The position numbers were made by a program, and so were the translations under genes. The notes beneath the pieces are model-generated. The model searched no databases, was not told the DNA's origin, and saw only the letters and a list, made by a program, of their open reading frames with translations. This document shows, in pieces, positions 1-10,629 of a stretch of DNA of 64,000 bases. Position 1 is the stretch's first letter. Each line of letters opens with the position of its first letter. Origin of the DNA: Bradyrhizobium sp. CB3481 (GTDB taxonomy: Bacteria > Pseudomonadota > Alphaproteobacteria > Rhizobiales > Xanthobacteraceae); NCBI RefSeq assembly GCF_029714305.1, contig NZ_CP121647.1, positions 3,678,501-3,742,500 of the forward strand, written 5' to 3'.

Positions 1-1474
<1,474 letters not shown>

Positions 1475-1703
1475 GTCATTCCAAGGGCTTACGGGAAAAG
1501 ATAAAGGCGGGTTCCACGAGACTCGCGGCCCACCGATTGGACCCGAACATGGGTGGTGAGGCGGCCCCTGTCAAATCAGCAAATGCTGCGAGGGAACTTT
1601 TTGGGGCGACTTAATATCTAGTGAGTTGCGAAATACGCCCTAGAGTTGCGCCCACAAAGGGGCTATTTCTGGACCATACTTTGTATCTTGGGATGCAAGT
1701 TTT

Positions 1704-1952
1704 TTGAGCAAAGCTGCGGGCGGCCGGAAGCGTAAGGCTTCAGGCAAGAAACCGGACTCGCCAACCGAAGATCATGAAAGAGGTGGGGAAGGCGGTCCTG
1801 ACGAGGCCGTGGCCTTCATTGCCGAAACCGTTGCCGAACTGGTCAAGCTGGCCGAGCGCCACCGGCTCGAGGTGCTCAGCCATTTGCTTGGCATGGCGCA
1901 GCTCGAAGCGGAAGAGCGCCTGCGTACCAGGAGCAAACACAAGCTGTCGTGA
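1704..1952 (+). CDS. small conserved-type hypothetical protein
   Basis: An 82-residue protein with a charged, glycine- and lysine-rich N-terminus (about residues 1-32) and a predicted amphipathic helix (about 35-75, EAVAFIAETVAELVKLAERH). The only suitable start is a TTG, because the nearby ATG is out of frame and stops at once. No membrane segment or catalytic motif is visible. It sits alone, divergent from topA, and is followed by a palindromic repeat. The helix resembles small alphaproteobacterial proteins of unknown role, but I assign no function. Alternative: non-coding, though codon use looks genuine. Confidence 0.55.
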   Translation: MSKAAGGRKRKASGKKPDSPTEDHERGGEGGPDEAVAFIAETVAELVKLAERHRLEVLSHLLGMAQLEAEERLRTRSKHKLS

Positions 1953-1969
1953 GAGGGCGCTTCGAGCAC

Positions 1970-2103
1970 TTCTCCCTCTCCCCGTTCTTACGGGGAGAGG
2001 GTCGGGGTGAGGGGCTATCTCCGCGCGCTCAATGCCAGCGAGTATGTAGAAGCAGCCCCTCACCCCGACCCTCTCCCCGCGAAAGAGCGGGGAGAGGGAG
2101 AAG
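1970..2103. repeat. long palindromic intergenic repeat, family a
   Basis: Two inverted arms of about 50 bases, each itself a hairpin built on CTCTCCCCG / CGGGGAGAG and AGCCCCTCACCCCGACC, face each other across a short centre. It fills the gap between the small hypothetical gene and a convergent HxlR gene. This is the form of interspersed palindromic (REP-like) elements common in Bradyrhizobium; it may act as a bidirectional transcription stop. Confidence 0.8.
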
Positions 2104-2110
2104 AACCTAC

Positions 2111-2587
2111 TTAAGCCATCGCGCGCCTGCCTTGCTTTCCCGACGGCCGCGGCTTCAGCGCGACATCCGCCGCGCCCAATAGCCGTCCGTCCTGCGAATG
2201 GAGTTCGAGCTTGCGAACCGGGCGGCCCTTTGCCTTGTCAACCAGGATAGTGGCGATCTCCTCCGGGCGCGCGTCGAATTCCTCGCTCCATTGCCGCAAC
2301 GCGACCAGGATCGGGAAGACCCCACGGCCTTTCGGCGTCAGCAGATATTCCTGATAGGCGCTGCCGTCGGAGGCTGGCGCCGTCTTGAGGATGCCCTGAT
2401 CGACCAGCGCGCGCAGCCGCACCGCGAGGATGTTCTTCGCAAGCCCGAGCTTCTTCTGGAATTCGCCGAAGCGGCTGACGCCAAACAGCGCCTCGCGGAT
2501 GATCAGCATCGACCACCAATCGCCGAGTGCGTCCAGCGAGCGCGCGATCGGGCAATCGTCACGCTGGAAGCTTGTGCGTTTCACCAT
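2111..2587 (-). CDS. HxlR-family transcriptional regulator
   Basis: Winged-helix regulator of 158 residues. The HxlR pattern is clear: DDCPIARSLDALGDWWSMLIIREAL, then FGEFQKKLGLAKNILAVRLRALVDQGIL, covering the recognition helix and wing (about residues 8-75). A cysteine (CPIA) near the N-terminus is at the position often used for redox or electrophile sensing in this family. The start at MVKRTSF is chosen because the family begins just before this motif; a longer in-frame start adds 17 residues. The C-terminus is basic. It is divergent from an SDR reductase with an inverted repeat between them, so it probably controls that gene. Confidence 0.88.
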   Translation of the reverse strand: MVKRTSFQRDDCPIARSLDALGDWWSMLIIREALFGVSRFGEFQKKLGLAKNILAVRLRALVDQGILKTAPASDGSAYQEYLLTPKGRGVFPILVALRQWSEEFDARPEEIATILVDKAKGRPVRKLELHSQDGRLLGAADVALKPRPSGKQGRRAMA

Positions 2588-2628
2588 GACGGGCTCCCTC
2601 GAAAGCAGACGGATCACAGCCTTGTGTA

Positions 2629-2683
2629 GTTGCAACATTAAACCGAATGCCCTAGCTAAAGCAATCTGGTTTAATTATGCAAC
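2629..2683. promoter_or_regulatory. probable HxlR operator (inverted repeat)
   Basis: The arms GTTGCAACATTAAACC (2629-2644) and GGTTTAATTATGCAAC (2668-2683) are inverted copies matching at 14 of 16 bases, with 39 bases centre to centre. They span the whole gap between the divergent HxlR and SDR genes, the right arm ending 14 bases before the SDR start codon. The length and A+T content stand out from the surroundings. Binding by the adjacent HxlR protein is inferred. Confidence 0.65.
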
Positions 2684-2697
2684 CACCGGAGACCGCC

Positions 2698-3471
2698 ATG
2701 AGGCTTGCGAACAAGACGGCATTGATCACAGGGGGCAATAGCGGCATCGGGCTTGCGACCGCAAAGCTGTTCGTGGCCGAAGGCGCGCGGGTGGTCATCA
2801 CCGGACGAAATCAGGCGACGCTCGACGCCGCCGCCAAGGAACTGGGTCCAAATGCGCTCGCGCTGGCGGCGGATACGACCGACGTTGCCGCCACCGCCGC
2901 CGCAATCGGAAAGGGAGCCGACAAGTTCGGTAAATACGACATCCTGTTTGCCAACGCCGGGATCGCCGGCGGCACGCCGCTGGGCGCTGCCACCGTCGAA
3001 ACATTTGAGAAAGTCATCAGCACCAACCTCACCGGCGTGTTCTTCACCGTGCAATCCGCGCTGCCGCATCTGAATGACAACGCCTCGATCGTTCTCAACG
3101 GCTCGGTGATCTCAGTGCTCGGCAATCCCGGCTATTCGGCCTATGGCGCGGCCAAGGCCGGCGTCCGCGCGATGGCGCGGATCATGGCCTCGGAACTGTC
3201 GCCGCGCGGCATCCGCGTCAATGTGGTGGCGCCCGGCGCGATCCGCACGCCGCTCTGGGGCCCGGCGATTGCGACGCCGGAAGCGGAAAGGGCGTTCGAG
3301 AAGCGCATCGCACTGTCGACGCCGCTCGGCCGCCTCGGCGAAACCGACCATGTGGCAAAGACGGTGCTGTTCCTGGCATCGGACGATTCCGCCCATGTGC
3401 AGGGGCAGGAGCTATTCGTCGACGGCGGCGCCACGGCCTCTCCGAGCGGCGCGCCGATCTATCGGGGGTAG
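2698..3471 (+). CDS. SDR-family NAD(P)-dependent oxidoreductase
   Basis: Classical short-chain dehydrogenase of 257 residues. Visible motifs are the nucleotide-binding TGGNSGIGLATAK near the N-terminus, NAG in LFANAGIAG, an active-site serine in LNGSVISVLG, and YSAYGAAKAG with the catalytic Tyr and Lys. The C-terminal motif FLASDDSAHVQGQELFVDGG is typical. The start at MRLANK has GGAG six bases upstream. The substrate cannot be read from sequence. Its HxlR neighbour and the shared inverted repeat suggest induction by a reactive or quinone-like compound. Confidence 0.93.
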   Translation: MRLANKTALITGGNSGIGLATAKLFVAEGARVVITGRNQATLDAAAKELGPNALALAADTTDVAATAAAIGKGADKFGKYDILFANAGIAGGTPLGAATVETFEKVISTNLTGVFFTVQSALPHLNDNASIVLNGSVISVLGNPGYSAYGAAKAGVRAMARIMASELSPRGIRVNVVAPGAIRTPLWGPAIATPEAERAFEKRIALSTPLGRLGETDHVAKTVLFLASDDSAHVQGQELFVDGGATASPSGAPIYRG

Positions 3472-3496
3472 GGCTCACCGCCGCAAATTGACCTCC

Positions 3497-3527
3497 GGCC
3501 AATCCGCGCGCCCTGCGACGGATTGGC
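3497..3527 (+). terminator. hairpin downstream of the SDR gene
   Basis: A perfect 9-bp stem GCCAATCCG / CGGATTGGC with a 12-base loop lies 26 bases after the SDR stop. No T-tract follows, so it is a weak intrinsic terminator at best, or an RNA-stabilising hairpin. Confidence 0.35.
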
Positions 3528-3622
3528 GCTGGGCCGGAAAGGCGCATTGAACGTTGGCGGCGATTGCCGGACATTCGAAACAAAGGAGTCTTTTGACCGG
3601 AGAGAACTGGAGAGCAGCAGTC

Positions 3623-3763
3623 ATGCCGAAACAGGTCGGCGTCTCCTCGTCCGTCTCGCAGCAATCGGACAGCGCGCAATTTACTTCAATTGCGTTGTTC
3701 TCCGGCATCGGCCTTTTGATTTCCCTCGTCATCGTGCTCTGCCGCATGCACGGCATCTTCTGA
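3623..3763 (+). CDS. small single-span membrane protein
   Basis: A 46-residue protein beginning MPKQVGVSS with one hydrophobic helix near the C-terminus (IALFSGIGLLISLVIVLC). A GGAG lies about ten bases before the ATG; a longer in-frame start 23 codons upstream lacks such a site. The N-terminal half is polar and Ser/Gln-rich, so the protein is probably anchored with its N-terminus on one side of the inner membrane. No family is recognised. It converges on azoR across a shared hairpin. Confidence 0.55.
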   Translation: MPKQVGVSSSVSQQSDSAQFTSIALFSGIGLLISLVIVLCRMHGIF

Positions 3764-3788
3764 TCCGCTCTGCCGGTCATAGAAAGGT

Positions 3789-3815
3789 GGCTGCCGTCGG
3801 CGGGCGACGGCAGCC
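3789..3815. terminator. bidirectional terminator hairpin
   Basis: A perfect 11-bp stem GGCTGCCGTCG / CGACGGCAGCC with a 5-base loop sits between two convergent genes. Short T-containing stretches follow on both strands, without a strong U-tract. Position and perfection suggest a shared terminator. Confidence 0.6.
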
Positions 3816-3828
3816 GACTTGTCTCAAC

Positions 3829-4437
3829 TCACGCGGCGTGAAGATCGGCTGCCGCCTTCAGTGCGCCCGCCACCGCCTTTTCGCGATGCTCGGGGCCGAC
3901 CTTGATACCATCGGCGGAAATGAATTCCGGATTGTTGATGCCGATGAAGCCGAACACCCAGCGCAGATAGGTTTCGAGGTGCTCGCCGGCCGCCGCCGGC
4001 GTGCCCGAGCCGTAATAGCCGCCGCGCGAGATCGCGACGATGACGCGCTTGCCGCCGGCAAGCCCTTCGACGCCCTGCGCGCCGTATTTAAATGTCTTGC
4101 CCGCGACCAAGATGCGATCGATCCAGGCCTTGAGCTGGCTCGGAACGCTGAAATTGTACATCGGAGCCCCGATCACGACGATGTCGGCGGCGAGGAACTC
4201 GTCCAGCACGGCCTGTCCCGTGGCGAGGTCCTCGCGCACCGACGGCTCGGGTGCGGCGCCTTGGCCGGCGGCGAGGTGCAGGCCGCTGAGGTGGCCGAGC
4301 GGCGTCGCCGTGACGTCGCGATACACGGTTTCAAGCCCGGGATTGGCCTGGCGCAGCCGCTCGACGATGGCCGCGGAAACCTGGCGGCTGACGGAGTGGG
4401 GGCCAAGGACGCTGGAATCGAGATGCAGGAGTTTCAT
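3829..4437 (-). CDS. azoR: FMN-dependent NADH-azoreductase
   Basis: Flavodoxin-fold reductase of 202 residues that reduces azo compounds and quinones with NADH. Seen: [19 protein letters not shown] (phosphate-binding loop), then [19 protein letters not shown] and the ISRGGYYG loop typical of AzoR near residue 145. The ATG is chosen by the family start and an AGGTGA ahead of it; in-frame sequence further upstream shows no family match. It is divergent from a second HxlR regulator, a common arrangement for quinone-responsive azoreductases. Confidence 0.94.
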   Translation of the reverse strand: MKLLHLDSSVLGPHSVSRQVSAAIVERLRQANPGLETVYRDVTATPLGHLSGLHLAAGQGAAPEPSVREDLATGQAVLDEFLAADIVVIGAPMYNFSVPSQLKAWIDRILVAGKTFKYGAQGVEGLAGGKRVIVAISRGGYYGSGTPAAAGEHLETYLRWVFGFIGINNPEFISADGIKVGPEHREKAVAGALKAAADLHAA

Positions 4438-4537
4438 GGTAGGGTCACCTTCATGGTATCGGTTTGTAACTGGCGCTATATGAGTGACCGTGGCATAACC
4501 CCGCAAGAACGCACATTTTTTACACCCGAGCACAGCC

Positions 4538-4939
4538 ATGAGACCCGAGCACATCAATGTTCCTGCCTTGCCGCCCCGCGGTCACGACGGGGAAAACTGC
4601 CGCGCCGTGGCGTCGGTGCTGGCGCGGGTCGGCGACAAATGGAGCGTGTTCGTGATCATGATGCTGATCGACGGGCCGCAGCGCTTCAACGAGCTCAAGC
4701 GCAAGATCGGCGGCATCTCGCAGCGGATGCTGACGCTCACACTGCGTGGGCTGGAGCGCGATGGTCTCGTCACGCGCACGATCTTTCCGACGATCCCGCC
4801 GCGGGTTGATTACGAGCTGACCGATCTTGGCCGCGGTCTGGCCGAGCCCGTGCAGGCGCTTGGCAAATGGGCGTTCGAGCACCTGCCGGAGATCGAGGGC
4901 GCGCGGACCAGTTTCGACGCGCGCAATCTAAGGGATTAG
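4538..4939 (+). CDS. HxlR-family transcriptional regulator, probable azoR regulator
   Basis: A 133-residue winged-helix protein. It carries the HxlR signature [22 protein letters not shown] followed by [29 protein letters not shown] and [10 protein letters not shown], about residues 18-105. The cysteine in ENC matches the redox-sensing position of quinone-responsive members such as YodB/QorR. It is divergently transcribed from azoR with about 100 bases between, so control of azoR is the natural inference. I could not define an operator with confidence in that gap. Confidence 0.9.
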   Translation: MRPEHINVPALPPRGHDGENCRAVASVLARVGDKWSVFVIMMLIDGPQRFNELKRKIGGISQRMLTLTLRGLERDGLVTRTIFPTIPPRVDYELTDLGRGLAEPVQALGKWAFEHLPEIEGARTSFDARNLRD

Positions 4940-5038
4940 ACCCTGATCCGATCGGGTTCAGCCGATCGCCTGGCTACGCGTTCCCCCTTGACGGCTACTG
5001 TGCATGGGGTTGTTTTCGATATTTTGTTTGGGCGTGCC

Positions 5039-6157
5039 TTAGACTAGCGACACCAGCCCGCCGCCGTGGCGCTCCAGCCGGCCGGCAAGTTCGAGCTCCA
5101 GCAGCACGGTGCGCACCAGCGCGGCTGATAGCCCCGACATCCGGATCAGATCGTCGAGGCTGATCGGGCTTGGCCCGAGCAGCGCAACGATGCGCTCGCG
5201 CTGGTCCGGATCGGTGTCGAAGTCGAGCGGCTCGTCATCGCCTTCGCGCGCCGTGAGCACGATCGGCCGCTCCATGATCGGGGCAATGGCATTGATGACG
5301 TCACCGGCTTCGGTGACCAGCGCCGCGCCCTGCTTGATCAGATCATTGGTGCCGGCGGCGCGCGGATCCAGCGGCGAGCCCGGCACGGCAAACACTTCGC
5401 GGCCCTGTTCGGCCGCCATCCGCGCCGTGATCAGCGAGCCGGAGCGGTGCGCGGCCTCGATCACGACGACACCGAGCGAGGCGCCCGAGATCAGGCGGTT
5501 GCGGCGGGGAAAGTCGCGGGCGCGCGGCACGTGGCCGAGCGGCATTTCCGAGATCGCGCCGCCGCATTCGAGCAGCGCCGCGAGCAGATCGTCGTGCTCC
5601 GGCGGATAGATCCGGTCGTGGCCGCCGGCCAGCACCGCGACCGTGCCGCTCTCGATCGTGGTGCGATGCGCGGCCTGGTCGATGCCGCGCGCCAGGCCCG
5701 AGATGACGACAAAGCCGGCGTCGCCGAGATCGCGCGCCAGCTTGCCGGCGAATTTCAGCCCGGCGCCGGAAGCGTTGCGCGAGCCGACGATGGCGATCAT
5801 CGGCCGCATCAGCGTATCGGGATGGCCGCGCACGCCGAGCAAAGGCGGCGGGTCATCGAGCGCCGCCAGCCGCGGCGGATAGGCGACTTCGCCTGGCGCC
5901 ACCAGCGAAACGCCGATCTTCCTGCTCGCGGCGATTTCTGCTCGCGCGTCGTCCTCGCTGCAGATGCGCTGCGAACGCTGAGCCCCGCCGCGCCGCGCCA
6001 GATCGGGCAGCCGCTCCAGCGCCGCCCGCGCAGAGCCGAAATGGGCGATCAGCGAGTTGAAGGTGCGCGGGCCGACATTGTCGGAGCGGATCAGCCGCAG
6101 CCGGTCGATACGATCGGCATCGGTGAGGTGAAGTATCTGGTAGGAGCGGTCATGCAT
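5039..6157 (-). CDS. dprA: DNA-processing protein DprA
   Basis: DprA binds incoming single-stranded DNA and loads RecA during transformation. The 372 residues show an N-terminal helical domain (about 15-65, [19 protein letters not shown]). The Rossmann-like core follows (about 100-285), with [26 protein letters not shown], and [23 protein letters not shown]-terminal winged helix (about 305-370) ends the protein. Length is usual for alphaproteobacteria. It belongs to the leftward pyrB-pyrC-plsY-dprA-topA block but is separated here from plsY by a rightward amidase and from topA by a redox cluster. Confidence 0.96.
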   Translation of the reverse strand: MHDRSYQILHLTDADRIDRLRLIRSDNVGPRTFNSLIAHFGSARAALERLPDLARRGGAQRSQRICSEDDARAEIAASRKIGVSLVAPGEVAYPPRLAALDDPPPLLGVRGHPDTLMRPMIAIVGSRNASGAGLKFAGKLARDLGDAGFVVISGLARGIDQAAHRTTIESGTVAVLAGGHDRIYPPEHDDLLAALLECGGAISEMPLGHVPRARDFPRRNRLISGASLGVVVIEAAHRSGSLITARMAAEQGREVFAVPGSPLDPRAAGTNDLIKQGAALVTEAGDVINAIAPIMERPIVLTAREGDDEPLDFDTDPDQRERIVALLGPSPISLDDLIRMSGLSAALVRTVLLELELAGRLERHGGGLVSLV

Positions 6158-6299
6158 GCTAGTGCAGCTTTGCCCAACCTGAGATTGTGATCAACCTGTT
6201 TCAAGCGACCCTCATGGCCGGACTTGACCCGGACGTCCGTGCCTTCTCCAATGCCGCTGATCCGTACCTAGCACGCCCCACGGTAGAAAGTGTGTTCCC

Positions 6300-7541
6300 A
6301 TGATCTCGCTCGCCGAACTCCAGCGCCGCATCGAAGCCGGCGATCTCTCCGCCGATGCCGCAATCCAGCAGTCTCTGGAAGCCATCGCCGCGCAGGACAA
6401 AACGATTGGCGCCTTCGTTTGCCACCGTCTGGCGGCTCATGCACCGAGCGACGGCCCGCTGCGCGGAATTGCTGTCGGCATCAAGGACATCATTGATACG
6501 GCCAACTTCTCCACCGAAATGGGCTCGCCAATCTATCGCGGCTTTCATCCGCGCGCGGACGCGCCAGTCGTCGCCATGCTCAAGCTGGCCGGCGCGACCA
6601 TCATCGGCAAGACCACCACCACCGCGTTCGCCTCGATCGATCCAACACCGACGCTCAATCCGCACAACCACGGCCATACGCCCGGCGGATCATCATCGGG
6701 ATCAGCGGCCGCGGTCGCAGCCGGCATGATCCCGCTGGCGCTGGGCACGCAGACCGGCGGCTCGGTGATCCGCCCCGCCTCGTTCTGCGGTGTCGCTGCC
6801 ATCAAGCCGTCCTACCGTTTGCTGCCGACGGTCGGTGTCAAATGCTACTCGTGGACGCTCGATACGGTCGGCCTGTTCGCGGCCGGCGTCGATGACGTGG
6901 CGCGCGGACTTGCTGGGATGACCGGCCGGCCTGAATTGCTCCTGCCGCCGGACATTCCGACACCGCGCATCGGCGTGGTGACCCAGGATTTCGCAGGTAG
7001 CCCGGAGGCGTCAGGCGGAGAGGCGCTGCAGACCGCCGCGCGCGCGGCGGAACGCGCCGGTGCCACTGTGCATGGGGTTGATTTGCCGGAAATTGTCGCG
7101 GAGGCTTGGCGCGCACATCCAGTGATCCAGGAATTCGAGGCGCACCAGGCGCTCGCCTGGGAGTATCGCGAACATTACGACGCAATGGCGCCGCTGTTGC
7201 GCGCCAAGCTTGATGAAAGCAAGGGCACGCCGCACGCCGCCTATGATGCGGCGGTTGCCGTCGCGCACCGCGCCAGACAGGCGCTGGAAACAGTGTTCGA
7301 CGAGATCGACGTGCTGCTGACCTTGTCCGCGCCGGGCGCGGCGCCCAAGGGATTGGGTTCGACCGGCGACGCCCGTTACAACCGTCTGTGGACGCTGATG
7401 GGCGTTCCTTGTGTCAACGTCCCGGCCTTTGTGGCCGAAGGCAATCTGCCCGTGGGTGTGCAGGTGATCGCGAAACATGGTGCTGATGCCAGGGCGCTGG
7501 CGGCAGCGCGGTTTGTCGAGCGGGCGATCGCGCGCCAGTAA
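6300..7541 (+). CDS. amidase-signature family amidase
   Basis: A 413-residue amidase-signature enzyme. The Ser-cisSer-Lys triad is visible: Lys in GIKDIIDTA (about residue 62), TPGGSSSGSAAAVAAG (about 127-141), and the nucleophile in TQTGGSVIRPASFCG (about 150-165). It is shorter than GatA and lacks its tRNA-binding context, so it is a stand-alone amidase. The substrate is unknown. It is inserted on the opposite strand between dprA and plsY, and its stop lies only three bases from the plsY stop. The gap before it holds a fragment resembling a repeat arm (about 6212-6232). Confidence 0.92.
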   Translation: MISLAELQRRIEAGDLSADAAIQQSLEAIAAQDKTIGAFVCHRLAAHAPSDGPLRGIAVGIKDIIDTANFSTEMGSPIYRGFHPRADAPVVAMLKLAGATIIGKTTTTAFASIDPTPTLNPHNHGHTPGGSSSGSAAAVAAGMIPLALGTQTGGSVIRPASFCGVAAIKPSYRLLPTVGVKCYSWTLDTVGLFAAGVDDVARGLAGMTGRPELLLPPDIPTPRIGVVTQDFAGSPEASGGEALQTAARAAERAGATVHGVDLPEIVAEAWRAHPVIQEFEAHQALAWEYREHYDAMAPLLRAKLDESKGTPHAAYDAAVAVAHRARQALETVFDEIDVLLTLSAPGAAPKGLGSTGDARYNRLWTLMGVPCVNVPAFVAEGNLPVGVQVIAKHGADARALAAARFVERAIARQ

Positions 7542-7544
7542 AGC

Positions 7545-8135
7545 CTACTTCGCTCCGATCCGCCCCTCGGTGCCCGCCTGCAGCCGCTTGATGTTCTCGC
7601 TGTGCTTCCAGAACAAGAGCAGCGTCAGGACAACGAACAGCGAGGCCAGCGCGGGGTGGCCGAACCACCACAGGAATAGCGGCGTCACGAAGGCGGCGAT
7701 CAGTGCCGACAGCGACGAATAGCGCGAGGTGAGGGCGGTCGCCAGCCAGATCAGGCAGAAGATCACGGCGGCCGGCCAGAACAGGCCGATCAGGACGCCG
7801 ATGTAGGTGGCAACGCCCTTGCCGCCCTGGAATTTCAGCCAGACCGGAAAGAGGTGGCCGAGGAAGGCGCCAAGCGCCGCGAGCATTGCTGCATTGGCGC
7901 CGCCCAGATAACCCGCGATGACGACCGCGACCGTGCCCTTGAGCGCGTCCCCGATCAGCGTTGCCGCGGCGAGGCCCTTGCGGCCGGTGCGAAGCACGTT
8001 GGTGGCGCCGATATTGCCGGAGCCGATCGAGCGCAAATCCTCCGTGCCGGCGAGCTTGGTCAGCACCAGGCCGAACGGGATCGAGCCGAGAAGATAGCCG
8101 ATCAGGAAGGCGACGATGAGCAATGCATCAGACAT
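7545..8135 (-). CDS. plsY: glycerol-3-phosphate acyltransferase PlsY
   Basis: Integral membrane enzyme that transfers acyl groups from acyl-phosphate to glycerol 3-phosphate, the first step of phospholipid synthesis. The 196 residues hold about five membrane helices and the three PlsY motifs: GSIPFGLVL near residue 17, [19 protein letters not shown] (about 38-56), and FQGGKGVAT (about 102-110). Length is normal. It lies just downstream of pyrC with 36 bases between, in the leftward block. Confidence 0.96.
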   Translation of the reverse strand: MSDALLIVAFLIGYLLGSIPFGLVLTKLAGTEDLRSIGSGNIGATNVLRTGRKGLAAATLIGDALKGTVAVVIAGYLGGANAAMLAALGAFLGHLFPVWLKFQGGKGVATYIGVLIGLFWPAAVIFCLIWLATALTSRYSSLSALIAAFVTPLFLWWFGHPALASLFVVLTLLLFWKHSENIKRLQAGTEGRIGAK

Positions 8136-8171
8136 CGACGTGGCTCCTATCGCGGCAGCGTATACCGGGCA

Positions 8172-9473
8172 CTAGACGTGCTCATAGACGGTGCGGCCGC
8201 CCACGATAGTACGCACGACGCGTCCCGAGAAGCGGGCTTCGTCGAACGGGGTGTTCTTGCACTGCGATTTGAGGTCGGCCGGATCGAGGATCCAGGGCGT
8301 ATCGGGATCGATGACGATGACATCGGCCGGGGAACCGGCCCGCAGCGTGCCGCCGGGAAGACCGAGCAGTTCGGCCGGGCGGGTCGACATCGCCCGGATC
8401 AGCGTCTTGAAATCCATCTCGCCGTTATGAACAAGCCGCAGCGCCGCCGGCAGCATGGTCTGCAGCCCGACCGCGCCCGAGGCCGCTTCGGCAAACGGCA
8501 GTCGCTTGACCTCGACGTCCTGCGGATTGTGGTCGGACATGATCACATCGATCAGGCCGGAGGCGACGGCGGCAACCAGCGCCGTGCGATCCTCTTCGGT
8601 GCGCAGCGGCGGCGACAGTTTCAGGAACGTGCGGTAGGGACCGATGTCGTTTTCGTTCAGCGTGACATGGTTGATCGACACCGAGGCGCTGACGTCGAGC
8701 CCCGCCTCGCGGGCGCGCTTCAGAATTTCCAGCGACTCCATCGAGGACAGCGAGGCGGCGTGATAGCGCCCGCCGGTCAGCGCGACCAGGCGCATGTCGC
8801 GTTCGAGCATGACCGCTTCGGCGGCATTAGGAATGCCGGCCAGGCCGAGCCTTGCGGCGAACTCGCCCTCGTTCATCACGCCCTCGCCGACGAGGTCGGG
8901 GTCCTCGGTGTGGTGCACGATCAGCGCATCGAAGTCGCGCGCATAGGTGAGGGCGCGGCGCATCACCTGGGCATTGGTGACGCTCTTGTCGCCGTCGGTG
9001 AAGGCAACCGCGCCGGCCGCCTTGAGCAGCCCGATCTCGGTCATCTCCTCGCCGCGCAGGCCTTTGGTCAACGCCGCCATCGGGTGGATGTTGACGATGG
9101 CGGTGTCGCGGGCGCGGCGCAGCACGAAGTCGACGGTGGCCGAATTGTCGATGACGGGCGAAGTATCCGGCTGGCAGATGATGCTGGTGATGCCGCCGGC
9201 GGCCGCCGCTTGGCTGGCGGAGGCAAAGGTTTCGCGGTGGCTGGCGCCGGGCTCACCGACAAAGGCGCGCATGTCGATCAGCCCGGGCGCGACGATCTTG
9301 CCGGCGCAGTTGATGATGTCGGTGCCCTCGGGCACGCCGGCCGCGCCGATGCCACGCTTACTGTCACGGATCGTGCCGTCGGCAATCAAGACGTCGCCGG
9401 GGCCGTCAAAATCCCTGGAGGGATCGACGACGCGGGCATTGGCCAGCAGGATCGGGCGGCGTTCTGTCAGCAT
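8172..9473 (-). CDS. pyrC: dihydroorotase-family protein PyrC lacking the HxH metal motif
   Basis: Amidohydrolase-superfamily protein of 433 residues, next to pyrB in the pyrimidine pathway. Family features kept are the N-terminal beta-sandwich start (ILLANARVVDPS), GKIVAPGLIDM, ICQPDTSP, the His-containing IVHHTEDPDL, and IMSDHNPQDVE near residue 306 with the catalytic Asp. At the usual DxHxH site, however, the sequence reads DMRAFVG, so both metal-binding histidines are absent. That resembles inactive or structural PyrC-like partners of aspartate transcarbamoylase (PyrC' in Pseudomonas). The start MLTERR lies four bases after the pyrB stop; an overlapping start (MRNIMLT) is possible. Confidence 0.9.
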   Translation of the reverse strand: MLTERRPILLANARVVDPSRDFDGPGDVLIADGTIRDSKRGIGAAGVPEGTDIINCAGKIVAPGLIDMRAFVGEPGASHRETFASASQAAAAGGITSIICQPDTSPVIDNSATVDFVLRRARDTAIVNIHPMAALTKGLRGEEMTEIGLLKAAGAVAFTDGDKSVTNAQVMRRALTYARDFDALIVHHTEDPDLVGEGVMNEGEFAARLGLAGIPNAAEAVMLERDMRLVALTGGRYHAASLSSMESLEILKRAREAGLDVSASVSINHVTLNENDIGPYRTFLKLSPPLRTEEDRTALVAAVASGLIDVIMSDHNPQDVEVKRLPFAEAASGAVGLQTMLPAALRLVHNGEMDFKTLIRAMSTRPAELLGLPGGTLRAGSPADVIVIDPDTPWILDPADLKSQCKNTPFDEARFSGRVVRTIVGGRTVYEHV

Positions 9474-9477
9474 GATG

Positions 9478-10431
9478 TTACGCATTCGGCAGGTTGCGGG
9501 CGAGCGCTTCGAGCACCGCCATCCGCACCGCCACTCCCATTTCTACCTGTTCACGGATCAGCGATTGCGCGCCATCCGCCACCAGCGAGTCGATCTCCAC
9601 ACCGCGGTTCATCGGACCCGGATGCATCACCAGCGCGTCCGGCTTGGCGTAGGACAGCTTCTTCTGGTCGAGGCCGAAATAGTGGAAGTATTCCTGGCTC
9701 GACGGCACGAACGAGCCATTCATGCGCTCGCGCTGCAGACGCAGCATCATCACGATGTCGGCACCATTGAGGCCCTCGCGCATGTCGCGCGCAACCTCGA
9801 CGCCCATCCGCTCGATGCCGCGCGGCAGGAGCGTGGAGGGAGCGACGACGCGGACGCGGGCGCCCATGGTGTTGAGCAGCAGGATGTTGGAGCGTGCCAC
9901 CCGTGAATGCATCACGTCGCCGCAGATCGCGATCACGAGCCCTTCGAGCCGGCCCTTGTTACGGCGGATGGTCAGCGCATCCAGCAGTGCCTGCGTCGGA
10001 TGTTCGTGGGCACCGTCGCCGGCATTGATCACGGAACCGTCAACCTTGCGCGCCAGCAGTTCCACGGCGCCGGAGGCGTGATGCCGCACCACCAGGATAT
10101 CCGGGTGCATGGCGTTCAGCGTCACCGCCGTGTCCATCAGCGTCTCGCCCTTGCGGATCGAGGACGAGGATACCGACATGTTCATGACGTCGGCGCCGAG
10201 CCGCTTTCCGGCCAGCTCGAACGAGGATTGCGTGCGGGTGGAAGCCTCGAAAAACAGGTTCACCTGGGTGCGACCGCGCAAAGAGGTGCGCTTTTTGTCC
10301 ACCTGGCGATTGAGCTCGACATATTCCTCGGAAAGGTCGAGCAGGCCGGTAATGTCGGCAGCGGAAAGCCCCTCGATTCCCAGCAGATGCCGGTGCCCGA
10401 GGACGAATGTCGATTTCGATATAGGGGTCAT
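9478..10431 (-). CDS. pyrB: aspartate carbamoyltransferase catalytic chain
   Basis: Forms carbamoyl-aspartate from carbamoyl phosphate and aspartate. The 317 residues contain the carbamoyl-phosphate loop [20 protein letters not shown], the HHASG and [18 protein letters not shown] segments, and the C-terminal [12 protein letters not shown]. The start MTPISKSTF fits the family; a longer in-frame start adds 13 unlikely residues. It is the first gene of the leftward block and nearly touches pyrC, so a PyrB-PyrC complex is plausible. No regulatory subunit gene (pyrI) is nearby. Confidence 0.97.
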   Translation of the reverse strand: MTPISKSTFVLGHRHLLGIEGLSAADITGLLDLSEEYVELNRQVDKKRTSLRGRTQVNLFFEASTRTQSSFELAGKRLGADVMNMSVSSSSIRKGETLMDTAVTLNAMHPDILVVRHHASGAVELLARKVDGSVINAGDGAHEHPTQALLDALTIRRNKGRLEGLVIAICGDVMHSRVARSNILLLNTMGARVRVVAPSTLLPRGIERMGVEVARDMREGLNGADIVMMLRLQRERMNGSFVPSSQEYFHYFGLDQKKLSYAKPDALVMHPGPMNRGVEIDSLVADGAQSLIREQVEMGVAVRMAVLEALARNLPNA

Positions 10432-10629
10432 TAAAGCCAGAGCTATAGGTGCAGATGCCGGGCAGGGCAAGCCTCAAATCCGCCTGCCGGACTTATCCAC
10501 TAGGGCTTCCGCGGCCGGCCGGTGTTCCCCGGAGGTGGTTTTCCGCTAGGGTGAGCGAGGGGCATCGGAGCCACGAAGAAAGTGCGGGATTTCGCTCACT
10601 CCAACCGGATCAACTTCGCGGCGCTGACA

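Noticed and set aside
7854..9770. A 638-codon open frame on the plus strand opposite plsY, pyrC and pyrB
   Set aside because: It overlaps three well-supported genes and reads as low-complexity Arg/His/Gly-rich sequence, the usual antisense shadow in high-GC DNA.
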